A stretch of 62,116 nt of DNA from an uncultured Collinsella sp. (lineage in GTDB: Bacteria > Actinomycetota > Coriobacteriia > Coriobacteriales > Coriobacteriaceae): NCBI GenBank assembly GCA_902490305.1, contig CABUDI010000010.1, positions 1 to 62,116 on the forward strand. The letters run 5' to 3'. Made by a program: the position numbers and the translations under genes. Positions 31,591-42,300 of this stretch are shown here, piece by piece (within the stretch, counting starts at the first letter, position 1; the number at the start of each line of letters is the position of its first letter). The notes under the pieces are model-generated. The model saw only the letters and a list, made by a program, of their open reading frames with translations, ran no database searches and was not told the DNA's origin.

Positions 31591-32577
31591 ATGCCGATTA
31601 ATGATCCCGAGAAGTCGGAGAATATGCGCAAGTCCATCCGCGTGTATTCCGGTTCCTCCAACCGTCCCCTCGCTCAGAAGATTGCTGAGTACCTTGGGGT
31701 CGAGCTTTCGGGCCTTACGCTAAAGCAGTTCGCCAATGGTGAGATTTACGCCCGCTACGACGAGACCGTCCGCGGCGCCGACGTCTTCCTGATTCAGTCC
31801 GTGGCCGGCGGCAACGTTAACGACATGCTCATGGAGCTGCTCATCGCCACCGACGCTGCCAAGCGCGCATCCGCCCGCTCCATCACCGCCGTTATCACCC
31901 ACTACGGCTATGCCCGCCAGGACCGCAAGGCCGGCCCGCGCGAGCCCATCACCGCCCGCCTCGTCGCCAACCTGCTCGAGCGCGCCGGCGTCAACCGCAT
32001 CATCACCCTCGACCTGCACCAGGGCCAGATCCAGGGCTTCTTTGATATCCCGGTTAACCACCTGTCCGCGCTGCCGCTGTTTGGCCAGTACTACAACAAC
32101 ATGCACTTCGACACCGACAACCTGGTTGTCGTCTCCCCCGACGTGGGTCGTGCCAAGGCCGCCAAGAAGCTGTCCGACATGCTCGGCTGCGACCTGGCCA
32201 TCGCCCACAAGGGCCGTCCGCGCCACAACGCCGCCGAGGTCATGGGCATCATCGGTGACATCAAGGGCAAGACCTGCATCATCAACGACGACATGATCGA
32301 CACCGCTGGCACCCTGTGCGCCAACGTCAAGGAGCTCAAGGCTATGGGCGCTGGCGACATCTACGTCTGCGCCACCCACGGCATCTTCTCCGGTCCGGCC
32401 ATCGAGCGTCTGAACGACGCCCCGATCGTCGAGTGCCTCGTCACCGACGCCATTCCCGTTGAGGTCGGCGGCAAGATCAAGACCATCTCGGTCGCCGAGG
32501 AGTTCGCTCAGGCCATCTCCGCCGTTTACCACGAGGAGCCCGTCTCCACGCTCGTCGGCGGCGACTTCGCGCTGTAA
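31591..32577 (+). CDS. prs: Ribose-phosphate pyrophosphokinase
   Basis: 328-residue PRPP synthetase. Class I motifs are visible: FANGEIYARYDETVRG, the flexible ATP loop YGYARQDRKAGPREPI, DLHQGQIQGFFDIP, and the PRPP loop DDMIDTAGTL. It supplies PRPP for nucleotide, His and Trp synthesis. AAAGGAGAAGGGTA precedes the ATG. The glmU-prs-pth order is common in Gram-positive genomes, which supports all three calls. Confidence 0.96.
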   Translation: MPINDPEKSENMRKSIRVYSGSSNRPLAQKIAEYLGVELSGLTLKQFANGEIYARYDETVRGADVFLIQSVAGGNVNDMLMELLIATDAAKRASARSITAVITHYGYARQDRKAGPREPITARLVANLLERAGVNRIITLDLHQGQIQGFFDIPVNHLSALPLFGQYYNNMHFDTDNLVVVSPDVGRAKAAKKLSDMLGCDLAIAHKGRPRHNAAEVMGIIGDIKGKTCIINDDMIDTAGTLCANVKELKAMGAGDIYVCATHGIFSGPAIERLNDAPIVECLVTDAIPVEVGGKIKTISVAEEFAQAISAVYHEEPVSTLVGGDFAL

Positions 32578-32606
32578 TCGCATCGTCCTTGCAACCCGAC
32601 GCATCG

Positions 32607-32682
32607 CCGTCGGAACAGAAGAAACCCCCGCGCTCCCCCTTGCTTCGCAAAGGTCGCGCGGGGGTTTCTTCTGTTCCGACGG
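32607..32682 (+). terminator. Long perfect hairpin, terminator of prs
   Basis: Perfect 27-bp arms, CCGTCGGAACAGAAGAAACC... and complement (32607-32633 and 32656-32682), surround a 22-base loop. The stem includes CCCCCGCGC. Internal T-runs follow the GC core on the descending arm, so a shorter internal terminator is also possible. The arm length is far beyond what termination needs. Confidence 0.7.
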
Positions 32683-32800
32683 CTTGCTCTGCCGCGGCCG
32701 TGCTTTTGTCTGGTGGGATTTCGCTGAAACGAAGTCTCGCCTTCGGCGGGCGTGGTAGCCTTTGTCGTTGATTTAACTTTTGTGTAACGAAAGGAAGCAT

Positions 32801-33430
32801 ATGGCAGCTGCACAGCCGCTCAAGATTCGCATGGTTGCTGGGCTTGGCAACCCTGGCGAGGAATATGCCGAGACCCGTCACAACGCCGGCTTTAAGGCGA
32901 TCGATGAGCTGGCCCGTCAGGCCGGCGTCACGTACTGGAAAAACCAGGCAGGCGCCGAGGTCGCGCTCATCAACATCAACGATCCCGAGGAAGAGGGCGG
33001 GAAGCGCCAGATTGTGCTGGTCAAGCCGCAGTCGTATATGAATACCTCGGGTGGCCCCATCTCCAAGCTCTGCCGCGAGTACAAGATCAAGGCCGAGGAG
33101 CTGCTCGTGATCCATGATGAGCTCGACATTCCCGCCGGCGACGTACGCGTCAAGGTAGGCGGTGGCCACGCCGGCCACAACGGCCTGCGCTCCATCATCG
33201 ACAAGATGGGCAGCCGCGACTTTAGTCGCATCCGCACCGGCATCGGCAACCCTCCCGGCAAGATGGCCGTGGCCGACTACGTGCTCAAGCAGCTGCGCGC
33301 CCGCGAGGCCGAAGACTTCCAGGACACCTGCGCCCGCGCCGCAGATGCCGCCGGTTTGGCCATCGTCCACGGCGTAATCTACGCCCGCGATCACGTAAAC
33401 GGCGCCGCTTCCGCCAACGGCAAACACTAA
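32801..33430 (+). CDS. pth: Peptidyl-tRNA hydrolase
   Basis: 209-residue Pth. GLGNPGEEYAETRHNAGF holds the catalytic His (residue 27 in this numbering) and the substrate Asn; KPQSYMNTSGG and HDELDIPAG (catalytic Asp) follow, then GGHAGHNGLRSI and FSRIRTGIGNP. It recycles peptidyl-tRNA released from ribosomes. CGAAAGGAAGC precedes the ATG at 32801; the in-frame extension upstream has no ribosome site. Confidence 0.95.
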   Translation: MAAAQPLKIRMVAGLGNPGEEYAETRHNAGFKAIDELARQAGVTYWKNQAGAEVALININDPEEEGGKRQIVLVKPQSYMNTSGGPISKLCREYKIKAEELLVIHDELDIPAGDVRVKVGGGHAGHNGLRSIIDKMGSRDFSRIRTGIGNPPGKMAVADYVLKQLRAREAEDFQDTCARAADAAGLAIVHGVIYARDHVNGAASANGKH

Positions 33431-33789
33431 AACCTGCCATTTAGGGATGTTTATTTTGGCAGGTTTTATATGCGGAAACGCCGCGGCAGCCGCGTCGCAA
33501 TAAACCCTGTGCCGCCATACATACGCAACGCTCCAAAGGGGGCCGGCCTCACCGATGCGCGAGACCGGCCCCTTTTGCCGTTTTGCCTGATAAAACCTGC
33601 CAAAATAAACCTGTCCCTAAATGGCAGGTCACTTTTCCCGCCTGCCAAAGACACACGTAAGCGACATGTCCATGAGGGTATAATTTGCACCGTATGTCTG
33701 CACAACGCCTGTGCGCGTACGGTTTTATTCGGGCTACCGTCCATTTCCGTGGAGGCACGGTTCGGCGGCCCTAACAAGAGAGGGGTTCT
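33431..33789. repeat. Intergenic region with inverted CCTGCCATTTAGGGA repeats
   Basis: CCTGCCATTTAGGGATG...TTTTGGCAGG (33434-33463) is a hairpin repeated in inverted form at 33596-33629, differing by about three bases. The pair encloses a GGGGCCGG...CCGGCCCC terminator-like stem (33535-33576). The remaining 150 bp up to nfnA should contain its promoter; no gene is seen. Confidence 0.75.
33535..33576 (+). terminator. Terminator-like hairpin between pth and nfnA
   Basis: AAAGGGGGCCGG and CCGGCCCCTTTT pair, with the T-run on the plus strand. It lies about 105 bp after pth. Confidence 0.6.
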
Positions 33790-34629
33790 ATGTATAAGAT
33801 CCTGGAGAAGACGCAGTTCTCGGAGAAGGTGTTCAAGTTCCGCATCGAGGCGCCTGCAATCGCCAAGCATGCGCACGCTGGACAGTTCCTCATGGTTCGC
33901 GCCAACGAGACGGGCGAGCGCGTCCCGTTTACCCTGGCCGGCTGGAACGGTGACGAGGGCTGGGTCGAGTTCATCTTCATGGTGATCGGCAAGACCACCG
34001 AGATGCTGTCCACCTACGAGGCCGGCGAGTCGCTGCGCGACGTCGTGGGCCCGCTGGGCGTTCCCACCGAGATGGCTGAGGGCCCCTGCGCCGTCATTGG
34101 CGGCGGCGTCGGCCTGGCAATTGCCTTCCCGGTCGCCAAGCACCTGGTCGAGACCGGCCACGAGGTGCACGCCATCATGGGCGCCCGCACCAAGGACCTC
34201 CTGCTCATGGAGGACCAGTTCCGCGAGCTCCTCGACGAGGACCACATCCACATCACTACCGATGACGGTTCCTACGGCGAGCAGGGCGTTGTCACCGCTC
34301 CGCTGGAGCGCCTGCTGCAGGACAAGGCCGTGAGCCAGGTCTTCTGCGTCGGCCCCGTTCCGATGATGAAGTTCTCGACCCTCACCGCCCAGAAGTACGA
34401 CACCCCCATCACCGCGTCGCTCAACCCCATCATGGTTGACGGCACCGGCATGTGCGGCTGCTGCCGCGTCGAGGTGGGCGGCGTGACCAAGTTCGCTTGC
34501 GTCGACGGCCCCGACTTCGATGCCACCCTGGTCGACTGGGATGACCTTCGTGCCCGCCAGGCCGCTTACCGTTCCGAAGAGGGCGAGTCCCTCAAGGCCT
34601 ATGAGGAAAAGAGCTGCGCATGCCACTAG
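33790..34629 (+). CDS. nfnA: NfnAB electron-bifurcating transhydrogenase, small subunit
   Basis: 279-residue ferredoxin-NADP reductase-like protein, called sulfide dehydrogenase beta subunit or NfnA. An FAD beta-barrel domain (residues 1 to about 95) with VPFTLAGW precedes an NAD domain beginning VIGGGVGLAIAFPVAKHL and containing CVGPVPMMK. Near the C-terminus GMCGCCRVEVGG plus FACVDGP provides [2Fe-2S] ligands. Together with NfnB it couples NADH and reduced ferredoxin to NADPH formation. AAGAGAGGGG precedes the ATG. It overlaps nfnB by 10 bp, so the two are translationally coupled. Confidence 0.92.
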   Translation: MYKILEKTQFSEKVFKFRIEAPAIAKHAHAGQFLMVRANETGERVPFTLAGWNGDEGWVEFIFMVIGKTTEMLSTYEAGESLRDVVGPLGVPTEMAEGPCAVIGGGVGLAIAFPVAKHLVETGHEVHAIMGARTKDLLLMEDQFRELLDEDHIHITTDDGSYGEQGVVTAPLERLLQDKAVSQVFCVGPVPMMKFSTLTAQKYDTPITASLNPIMVDGTGMCGCCRVEVGGVTKFACVDGPDFDATLVDWDDLRARQAAYRSEEGESLKAYEEKSCACH

Positions 34630-36029
34630 TTAACGGTCGTTTCGTTGCCGATATGAAGTCGCCCCGCACCCCCGATAACGAGGAGCCGGCTGCCGAGCGC
34701 GCCTGCGACTTCCGCCCCGTCGACAAGGGCTTCACCGAGGAGATGGCGCTGGCCGAGGCCGAGCGCTGCCTCAACTGCAAGAAGCCGTTCTGTGTTGAGG
34801 GCTGCCCCGTCAACATCAACATCCCCCGCTTTATCGAGCAGATCCGCGCGAAGGACTTCGGCGGCGCTCTCGATACCATCCGCGAGGACTCCATGCTTCC
34901 CGCCATCTGCGGCCGCGTCTGCCCGCAGGAGAACCAGTGCGAGGGCAAGTGCATCCGTGGCAAGAAGTCCGAGCCCGTGGCCATCGGCCAGCTCGAGCGC
35001 TTCCTGGGTGACCGCCCCGAGCTCGCTTCCACGCCCAAGATGGCCCCCAAGAACGGCAAGAAGGTCGCCGTCGTCGGCTCCGGCCCGTCCGGCATCACCT
35101 GCGCCGGCGAGCTCGCCCGTAACGGCTTTGACGTTACCGTCTTCGAGGCATTCTTCACCGGTGGCGGCGTGCTGGTCTACGGCATCCCCGAGTTCCGTCT
35201 GCCCAAGGCGGTCGTCAAGCGCGAGATTGACGGCTTGGAGGATATGGGCGTCAAGTTTGAGTACAACTCCGTCGTGGGCAACATGGCCACAGCCGAGGAG
35301 CTGTTCGAGCAGGGCTTCGACGCCATCTACGTGGCGACCGGCGCTGGCCTGCCCAAGTTCCTCAACGTCCCCGGCGAGAACCTGCCCAACGTCTTCTTCG
35401 CAAACGAGTACCTCACCCGCGTGAACCTGATGAAGGCCAACAAGTTCCCCGAGTACGACACCCCCACCAAGCACGGCAAGAACGTCGTCGTCTTTGGTGG
35501 CGGCAACGTGGCTATGGACGCCGTCCGTACCGCCAAGCGCCTGGGCGCCGAGCACGCCATCATCGCCTACCGTCGTACCGAGGACGAGATGCCTTGCCGT
35601 CGCGCCGAGCTGCATCATGCTAAGGCCGAGGGCGTCGAAGTTCTGCCGCTCGTCTCCCCGCTCGAGTTTGTCGCTGGCGAGGACGGCTCCGTGTGCGCCG
35701 TCAAGGTCCAGAAGATGGAGCTCGGCGAGCCCGACGAGTCCGGCCGTCGTCGCCCGGTGCCCATCGAGGGCGCCATCGAGGAGATCCCCTGCGACGTCGC
35801 GATCTCGGCTATCGGCACCAACGCCAACCCCTTCGCAAAGAAGATCGGCGGCAAGATGGAGCTCAACAAGTGGGGCTACATCGTTGCCGACGAGGAGACC
35901 GGCCAGACCACCGATCCCCGTATCTGGGCCGGCGGCGACATCGTCACCGGTGCCGCTACGGTCATTCTGGCGATGGGCGCCGGCAAGAAGGCCGCTGCCT
36001 CCATCACCAAGAGCCTGCTGGGCGAGTAA
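34620..36029 (+). CDS. nfnB: NfnAB electron-bifurcating transhydrogenase, large subunit
   Basis: 469-residue flavoprotein of the glutamate synthase small-subunit family. Two N-terminal 4Fe-4S cysteine clusters are visible (RCLNCKKPFCVEGCP and CGRVCPQENQCEGKC), then FAD motif VVGSGPSGITCAGELA and an NADPH fold VVFGGGNVAMDAVRTA, ending GDIVTGAATVILAMGAGKKAA. A glutamate synthase large subunit is absent and nfnA overlaps the start, so NfnB is preferred over GltD. The bifurcating role is known for the family and is inferred here. Confidence 0.92.
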   Translation: MPLVNGRFVADMKSPRTPDNEEPAAERACDFRPVDKGFTEEMALAEAERCLNCKKPFCVEGCPVNINIPRFIEQIRAKDFGGALDTIREDSMLPAICGRVCPQENQCEGKCIRGKKSEPVAIGQLERFLGDRPELASTPKMAPKNGKKVAVVGSGPSGITCAGELARNGFDVTVFEAFFTGGGVLVYGIPEFRLPKAVVKREIDGLEDMGVKFEYNSVVGNMATAEELFEQGFDAIYVATGAGLPKFLNVPGENLPNVFFANEYLTRVNLMKANKFPEYDTPTKHGKNVVVFGGGNVAMDAVRTAKRLGAEHAIIAYRRTEDEMPCRRAELHHAKAEGVEVLPLVSPLEFVAGEDGSVCAVKVQKMELGEPDESGRRRPVPIEGAIEEIPCDVAISAIGTNANPFAKKIGGKMELNKWGYIVADEETGQTTDPRIWAGGDIVTGAATVILAMGAGKKAAASITKSLLGE

Positions 36030-36058
36030 TCACCCTCAGCGTTAGCCATCAAACGGCA

Positions 36059-36095
36059 AAGTCCCCGTCGAGCACGCGCCCGGCGGGGACTTTTT
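36059..36095 (+). terminator. Terminator of nfnAB
   Basis: AAGTCCCCG and CGGGGACTTTTTC form a stem with a T-run about 30 bp after the nfnB stop codon. Confidence 0.85.
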
Positions 36096-36110
36096 CTATG
36101 CCGGCCGCCC

Positions 36111-36305
36111 CACCGCCACGAAGGGGACAGGCACCTTTGTGGTGGTTTTGGACTCGGTCGACCGATTTGTCTCGATCTGTAACAGGTAGAGCTGTTTTTG
36201 GTGGCTAGTTGTTATAGATCGAGACGTTGTTCCGACACCCGCCAGCTTGTCTCAATCTGTAACATCTAGGTCCGTTTTGGGCAGCCAGATGTTACAGATT
36301 TAGAT
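36111..36305. repeat. Composite repeat: GGGGACAGG hairpin plus two ATCTGTAACA hairpins
   Basis: A 36-bp hairpin (CACCGCCACGAAGGGGACAG, closing CTTTGTGGTGGTTTT; 36111-36146) is followed by two ATCTGTAACA hairpins, 36169-36225 and 36249-36305. The same three-part order occurs at 43043-43239 and 48750-48955. Confidence 0.88.
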
Positions 36306-36341
36306 TTTGCTGACGCCGAGGACGGGCACCGTCACCAAAAC

Positions 36342-39300
36342 CTAACGCTCGCGGCGCTTGGTCGCGGCGACACCGGCTGCGGCAACGGTTGCGCCGGCGA
36401 TGCCCAGGGCGGCGACCGTCATCGCGGTGGAGTCACCCGTGCTGGCGAGCTCCGTGCCACCGGACTTCTTGCCGTTCTCGCCCTTACCCTTGGACTTGTC
36501 CGTCGTCACTGCGGTGGTCGTCGAAGTCGAACCGCCCGCAGGTACCCCGGTGCCGCCAGAGCCATCCGCACCGCCGCCCTGCTCGCCGCCGTCAGGCGTC
36601 GGCCCAGGCGCCGCCTCATCGGTCACCGTAATCGTAATGTTCAGACGCTCGGAATACTCGCTGTACGACATGCCAGGGCGCTGTGCCGCAATGCGCACAT
36701 ACATGTTGCTATCGAGCGCAATGGGCTCGGTGTACTTTACACGGCCTTCGTCACGGCAGGGGCAGGTGTCGTTGGTGGTGTACCAAATCGTCGCGCCATC
36801 CTCGGCCGAAAGCTCCAGCTTCGTGCCCTTGGGCACCGTAATGTAGTTCTCCTTGGGCGACCATGCACCAAACGTCGTCGCACCAAACGTCGCCACCGGT
36901 CGCGCCGGTCGCACTGCCTCGGCAGACACGCGAACGTCGACCTGCTTGGACAGCGGCGTGCCGTCCACCGCCGCCGTCAACGTTGTCAAACCGGGCAGAG
37001 CACCATGCAGCACAAACGTCGCCGCGCCGTCCTCGCCCGTCACGGCCTGGGTGGCATCGACAGAGCAGATAGCCGAGGACTCCAGCCCAACACTAACCTT
37101 CGCGCCCGCAAACGGCTTGCCCGCCTTATCGGTCACGTGCGCCACCAGCTCAAAGTCACTGCCCTCAAGCATGGTCACGGCCTGCTCCACGTTGAGCTTG
37201 AGCTTGTCGGCACGAACGCCCACGACAAGCTCGCCACTTGCCCAGCGCGCCATGGCCGTGCCGGCGTAGTTGCGAGCACCGTCGAGCTCAAACGCCACCG
37301 TCGAGCCCGCCTCACGCGCATCGGCATAGCGAATACGCAGCACGCGAGACAGCGGCTTGCCATTGGGATCGTCCTGTTTGTCGAGCCACTTATACGTCAC
37401 GTCGCCCAGCCCCTGCGCATCCAGCGCGGCCAGGGCATCGTCGCTCGCATCCATATACTGCGCAAACTCAACCTCGATGCAATCGGTATAGGCATGGGCC
37501 AAGGCCACCTCGGGTGCCGCCGTCGACACCAAGCCAATGTTCACCTCAGTCTGAATCGGCGGCACGCGCAGCCAAGCCGAACGCGCCTCCTCATACCCGT
37601 CCTTGGTCACGCGCACCTGATACCAGCCGGTCGGCGTATTCCAGTTGTATGCACCGTCCGCACCCGTTGCAAGCGGATTGTCCTGCTCATACTCCTCGGC
37701 ATCCCAACGCACTGCATTGGTACCGGCCGCATCGTCGGCGCTCCACAGCTCAACCGTCGCGCCTTCAACCGTATTGGACAGTAGGCCCTCGTACACCACG
37801 CCCGCAGGGTCGGGTGCAGCCTTGGCAGCCACATTGCGATAACGCGCCTCGAAGATCGACTGCATCTTCTCGTCCGAGATCAAGCCGTCCTTGTTGGCCT
37901 TGTAGACCTCGGTATCGGTCAGCTCGCCCCAGTTGACCGTAATACGATTCTGACACGCGCGCTCCACCTGCTCGCAGGCAACATCGTAGGCGCATTCGGC
38001 ATTGGTCAGCTTAATCGCGCGCTCCGAACCTACGCTGGTCGAAGCCGCGTCATAGGCAGCGCCCACCACGGTACCCGCCGAACCGGCCGTCAGCACGCCG
38101 GCGATTGTCATAATGGAGCCCACCGCCACATCGGTGCTGTCGTGGCAGAGCTGGCGATACAGCAGATCCTCAAACGCACGCGCCTTCTCCATGGCGTCAC
38201 GCAGCGCGTAAATGCACTTCCAGTCGTCCTCGGTCTTCTCGGGCTTGGCAAGCAAGCGCGTATGCTGAAGCTCATAGCCCTCGCGCTCGCCCTTCACCTT
38301 CTGCATACGGACGTTCACGTTCTCCCAGTTCTTGCTGGCATCGTTCACGCCGTAAATGCCGGTAAAGATGCCGATGCCCTGGGTCGCCGCGGGAAACGCC
38401 TGCCCCGCCGCCTTCCACGCGTCGGTCTTAAAGACCTGCCCGAACATCTCGCACTCGATCTTGTAGCTCTTGAGCGAACGAATCGTACGGATGAGCTTCA
38501 TATGCGCGCTCACATCGCCGTTGAGCTTCCAGGCCATGAGCCACCCGCGGACCTTGGAGTTGTTAAGGCTATGGACCACGTTCCAGTTATCGTACAGTTC
38601 GTCCAAAATGTCGCACTGCATGGCAATCGAGTTAAACAGCAGCGCCTGGTTCTTGTTGTTATTGGAGTTCTCGATAAATTCGGACTCGATATAGGCCGTC
38701 TGCTCACCGTCGGGCGCGGCGACCTTAAAGCCCTTGACGGTATCGTCGTCTGCCGCCTTGTAGCTTAAGGAACTGCCGAGCGCCTGGCCCAGGTCGCTAA
38801 ACCCGCTCGTCGACTGGCCTTTATACTCGCTGGCCTTAATGCCCGCACACTTGTTGAGCGCCGCAGCGGTTGCATCATTCCAGCTTCCGTATTGGTTGAG
38901 CTGGCCGATACTCATCGACTGGCCCACCAGATCCTCGGCCTGCTGCGTAATAAACTCCGCACGCGACGCATGGTCGACGAGTTCCTTGAGCGCCGCCGCG
39001 TCCGCAGCGTTCGTACCCTGGGCCGCCGCGAGTTCCTGGTACCAGTCCTCGCTGGTGCCGTAGGCGTCCTCAAAGATCATCTTATCCACGTTGACGCCAT
39101 AGCTGTCGCCCTGCTGGGTCAGCAGCGCCGACGACCCGCCGACCGCGGCCTTGAGCTCAGCCGCAAACTGTGCGGCTTCGTCGTTGCCGCCCTCTTCGCC
39201 CTCGCCACTGCGAGCGGCGGGAGCGCGGCGGGCCTTGCGGGCACTGCCGCCTTGGGCCTCATCGTCCGCTCCGGTCTCCTCGTCCTTGCCATCTTCCTCG

Positions 39301-42300
39301 GCAAACGCATCGGCGACCATCTGGTCAATCGCGTCGTTAAAGGCCTCGTCGACATCATTAAACGAGTTATCCATCATATACTCGTGCCACTGCTGCACGG
39401 CATTCGAGAACTCCTGCTGGCGCTCCTCGGCCGCGGCGGAATGCTTTTTGGCCGAAGCGTTGGCGTCAAAACTCAGCATGGTCATAAGCTGAGCATTGGA
39501 GATGCGGTAGGTCTGCGGCATAAAGATTTGCTCAAAGTTGCCGCAGTTCACATAGGTCGAGTCATTCGCCTTGTTAAACTCGTCGAGCAGCTTAAGGTAA
39601 CCCTCGTCCACATACTCCGCCACATAGCGTACACGGGTGCCCTCGCGCGACTTTTGAGTCAGAGGAATCGTCACCGTCTTGCCATCCACGCAGTCCACGT
39701 ACAGGTCGAGCGTGTCGGCGGCCTCCTCGTTTCCCACCTCGAGCGTAATATCGAACGTCCAATAGGCGTTCTTCTTTTGCGGCAGATGGTGGAAGGTCCA
39801 CAGGCTCTTACCCGTATCCTTGCCGTCCTTAACCAGGTTCTGCGTACCGCCGCGATACGTCACGTCAAAGTTCCAAACCGAAGCGCCCGGAAAATAGCGC
39901 ACATAATTGCGAGCCGTTACCTCGGCAGCAGCGGCGGCAACATCGGTCGAGCCCACGCGCGCTTCGAGCGTCACACGCTCGGCGGCAAGCGTATCCTGCG
40001 GCAGGTCGTATTCAATCTTGGCACGGCCGAGTTTATTGGTCTTGCCGGTGTACTTTGCAGCCGAGGCACCCGTCCCCACGGTAAGCTGCACGCTCTTGCC
40101 CGGCGCTGCATAAACGTAGGCCACATTGCCCAGCAGACCGTGAACGTCGGTGCTGTCGACCTCGATGCGCGATCCGCTAACCTCGAGCGTCGTGCTCCCC
40201 AGCGGCAATGTCACCTCGCCAAGCGTAATGAGCGGCGAGATGGCATAGGTGCCTGCGGCCTTAGGCTTAAAGCGCACAAACACATCGGCGCCCGCGCTCT
40301 TCTTCATATCGAGAACGAGGTTGTCGCCCTCCCAAGTTGTGCCAGCCCACATGGCATCGGAGCTGGCGCCGGCTTCGCGAGAGCCAGCGGACACATCCTC
40401 GACGGCATCCTTGGCCAGCGGAATCTCAATCTTGGCAGCCTGGCTGTCCTTGAGCTCGTAATGAATGCGCAGCTCGGTCTCCACGCCAACGACCGCGGAC
40501 GAATCAGCGATAACCGAGCCCGCCGTCAGCCCGCGCTCGGCACGATACGTCTCCACGTCAAACGTGGGGACGTCGAGCGTCACGTCGAGCTGTTTGCCGT
40601 CCTCAATCTTCACCTGCTTTTGCGCGATATGCTTACCCACGGTCAGCCCTAGGCGGCTAAACGTGGAATAGCTCGTCGCTTGGATGTCGTAGCTCGTCTT
40701 GTTAAAGGCGACGATGGTGTACGAACCGGCCTTAAGGCGCGGCGTCTCGGCCTTCATGATAGGCGTGGTGTCATCGTCTTCGTAACCCATCAAATAGGTG
40801 ACGCCGTCGGCGACTAGCTTGCCGTCGGACGTACGGAACACCAGCACGCGGTTGGCTCCCTGGTAGTCGCCCTTGGTCGTGACCGTCGCCGTGCCCCAAG
40901 GCTTCAAGTCGATATCGACCTTGCCGGCCGAAGGCTTCACCGTCGCCGTCGCCCCACCCAGCTTGAGGCTGTCTTTGGGCACGAGCGTTATCTCCAGATC
41001 CTGGTCCGCGTCGGCAATGGCCTGCGACACCACGAGTGCTGTACCCTGGATACGGAAGTCGTTTTCCTTGTCACCCTTGGCAGGTTCGAGCGTCTTGCCG
41101 CCGCTCTTCACCGTCAGATCGATGTTATCGAGACTATCGAGCTCAATGCGTTCGGTCTTATCCTGGCCCACAATCGGTTCAAGATAGCCCACGTTGAGCT
41201 CAATCGCGCGCGAAGCCGGAATCTTGGTAAAGTCCTCCGCCTTAATCTCTCCGATATTCCATGTGCCCGTCATCTGGTCGCCCGGGCGCGCCAGCACTAT
41301 GTCATAGTAACCGCTGAGCGAAATGCGCAGGGTGGCTGCTGTCTTGGAGAGAGCGTCCGCTGTAAAGCTGCCGTCATCGCCAACCGCCAGCGGCGTGGAC
41401 TGCCCCGCCTGCACGAGTGTAGCCGTCGCGCTCTGGGGAAGTTTGCCCGTCACCTGGGCCGCCTCGCCCATCCACTCAAACGTGTAGGCAGGCTTCGAGG
41501 AATCGACGGAGTCCTTGCGATCGGCCACGGCATCGGCAAGCTTTTTGACCATCGAGGGGTTGCCAGCCGAATCGGTCGCATAGGCATAGATGGTCTGGCC
41601 TTCACCAAAGGGAATCGCATACGTTACGCCATCGATTGTCACGCGCTCATTATAGTCGCCCGGATAGCCCGCCTCACCAAACTGAAGATCGGGGTTCATC
41701 ACGCGCAGGGCAACGGCATTATGGTTCGTCTCGTTTCCGTATCTCGTGTTCTCAAAAGCTCCCCACTCTATCATTTCCACGCTTTTGGGTAGCACAATCT
41801 CTTTGCCGGCAATCGCAGGATCAAGAGAGGCGAACGCGAGCGCCCCGATAGATTTGACACCATCGCCAATCGTCACCGACGACACATGCGAGCACCCGTC
41901 AAAGGCATAGCGCTCAATCCGCTCCACCGTGCCCGGCACATTGATCTGCGTAAAGGTGAGCACTGTTGTGTCCGAGACATAGAACTGTGGCACGCCGCAA
42001 TAGGCGAATGCAAGATAGTCGATAGTTTTGACCGAAGGCGGCAGCGTTGCCACCACCTTGTCGTCAAGTTGTTCACATTCCTTAAAGGCCTGCTCGGGAA
42101 TCGTGGTAAAGGCCGCGTTGTTGGGCCAGGTTACCGTTTGGAGCGTCTTGCTTTTGTAGAATGCATAGCTCTTGAGCTCCTCGACCGAATCGGGCAGTGC
42201 GATCTCTTTGATGCTGCTGCCGCCCAAGCCTCCAACCGAGCGGACATGCGAATTAGGGGCGAAGGTGATCGATGTGAGCGCAGCGCTTCCCATACCCGTA

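Noticed and set aside
38892..40652. 586-codon plus-strand frame opposite the LRR surface gene
   Set aside because: Shadow of the real gene. It has no recognisable domain and the minus strand has clear signal, repeats and sorting signal.
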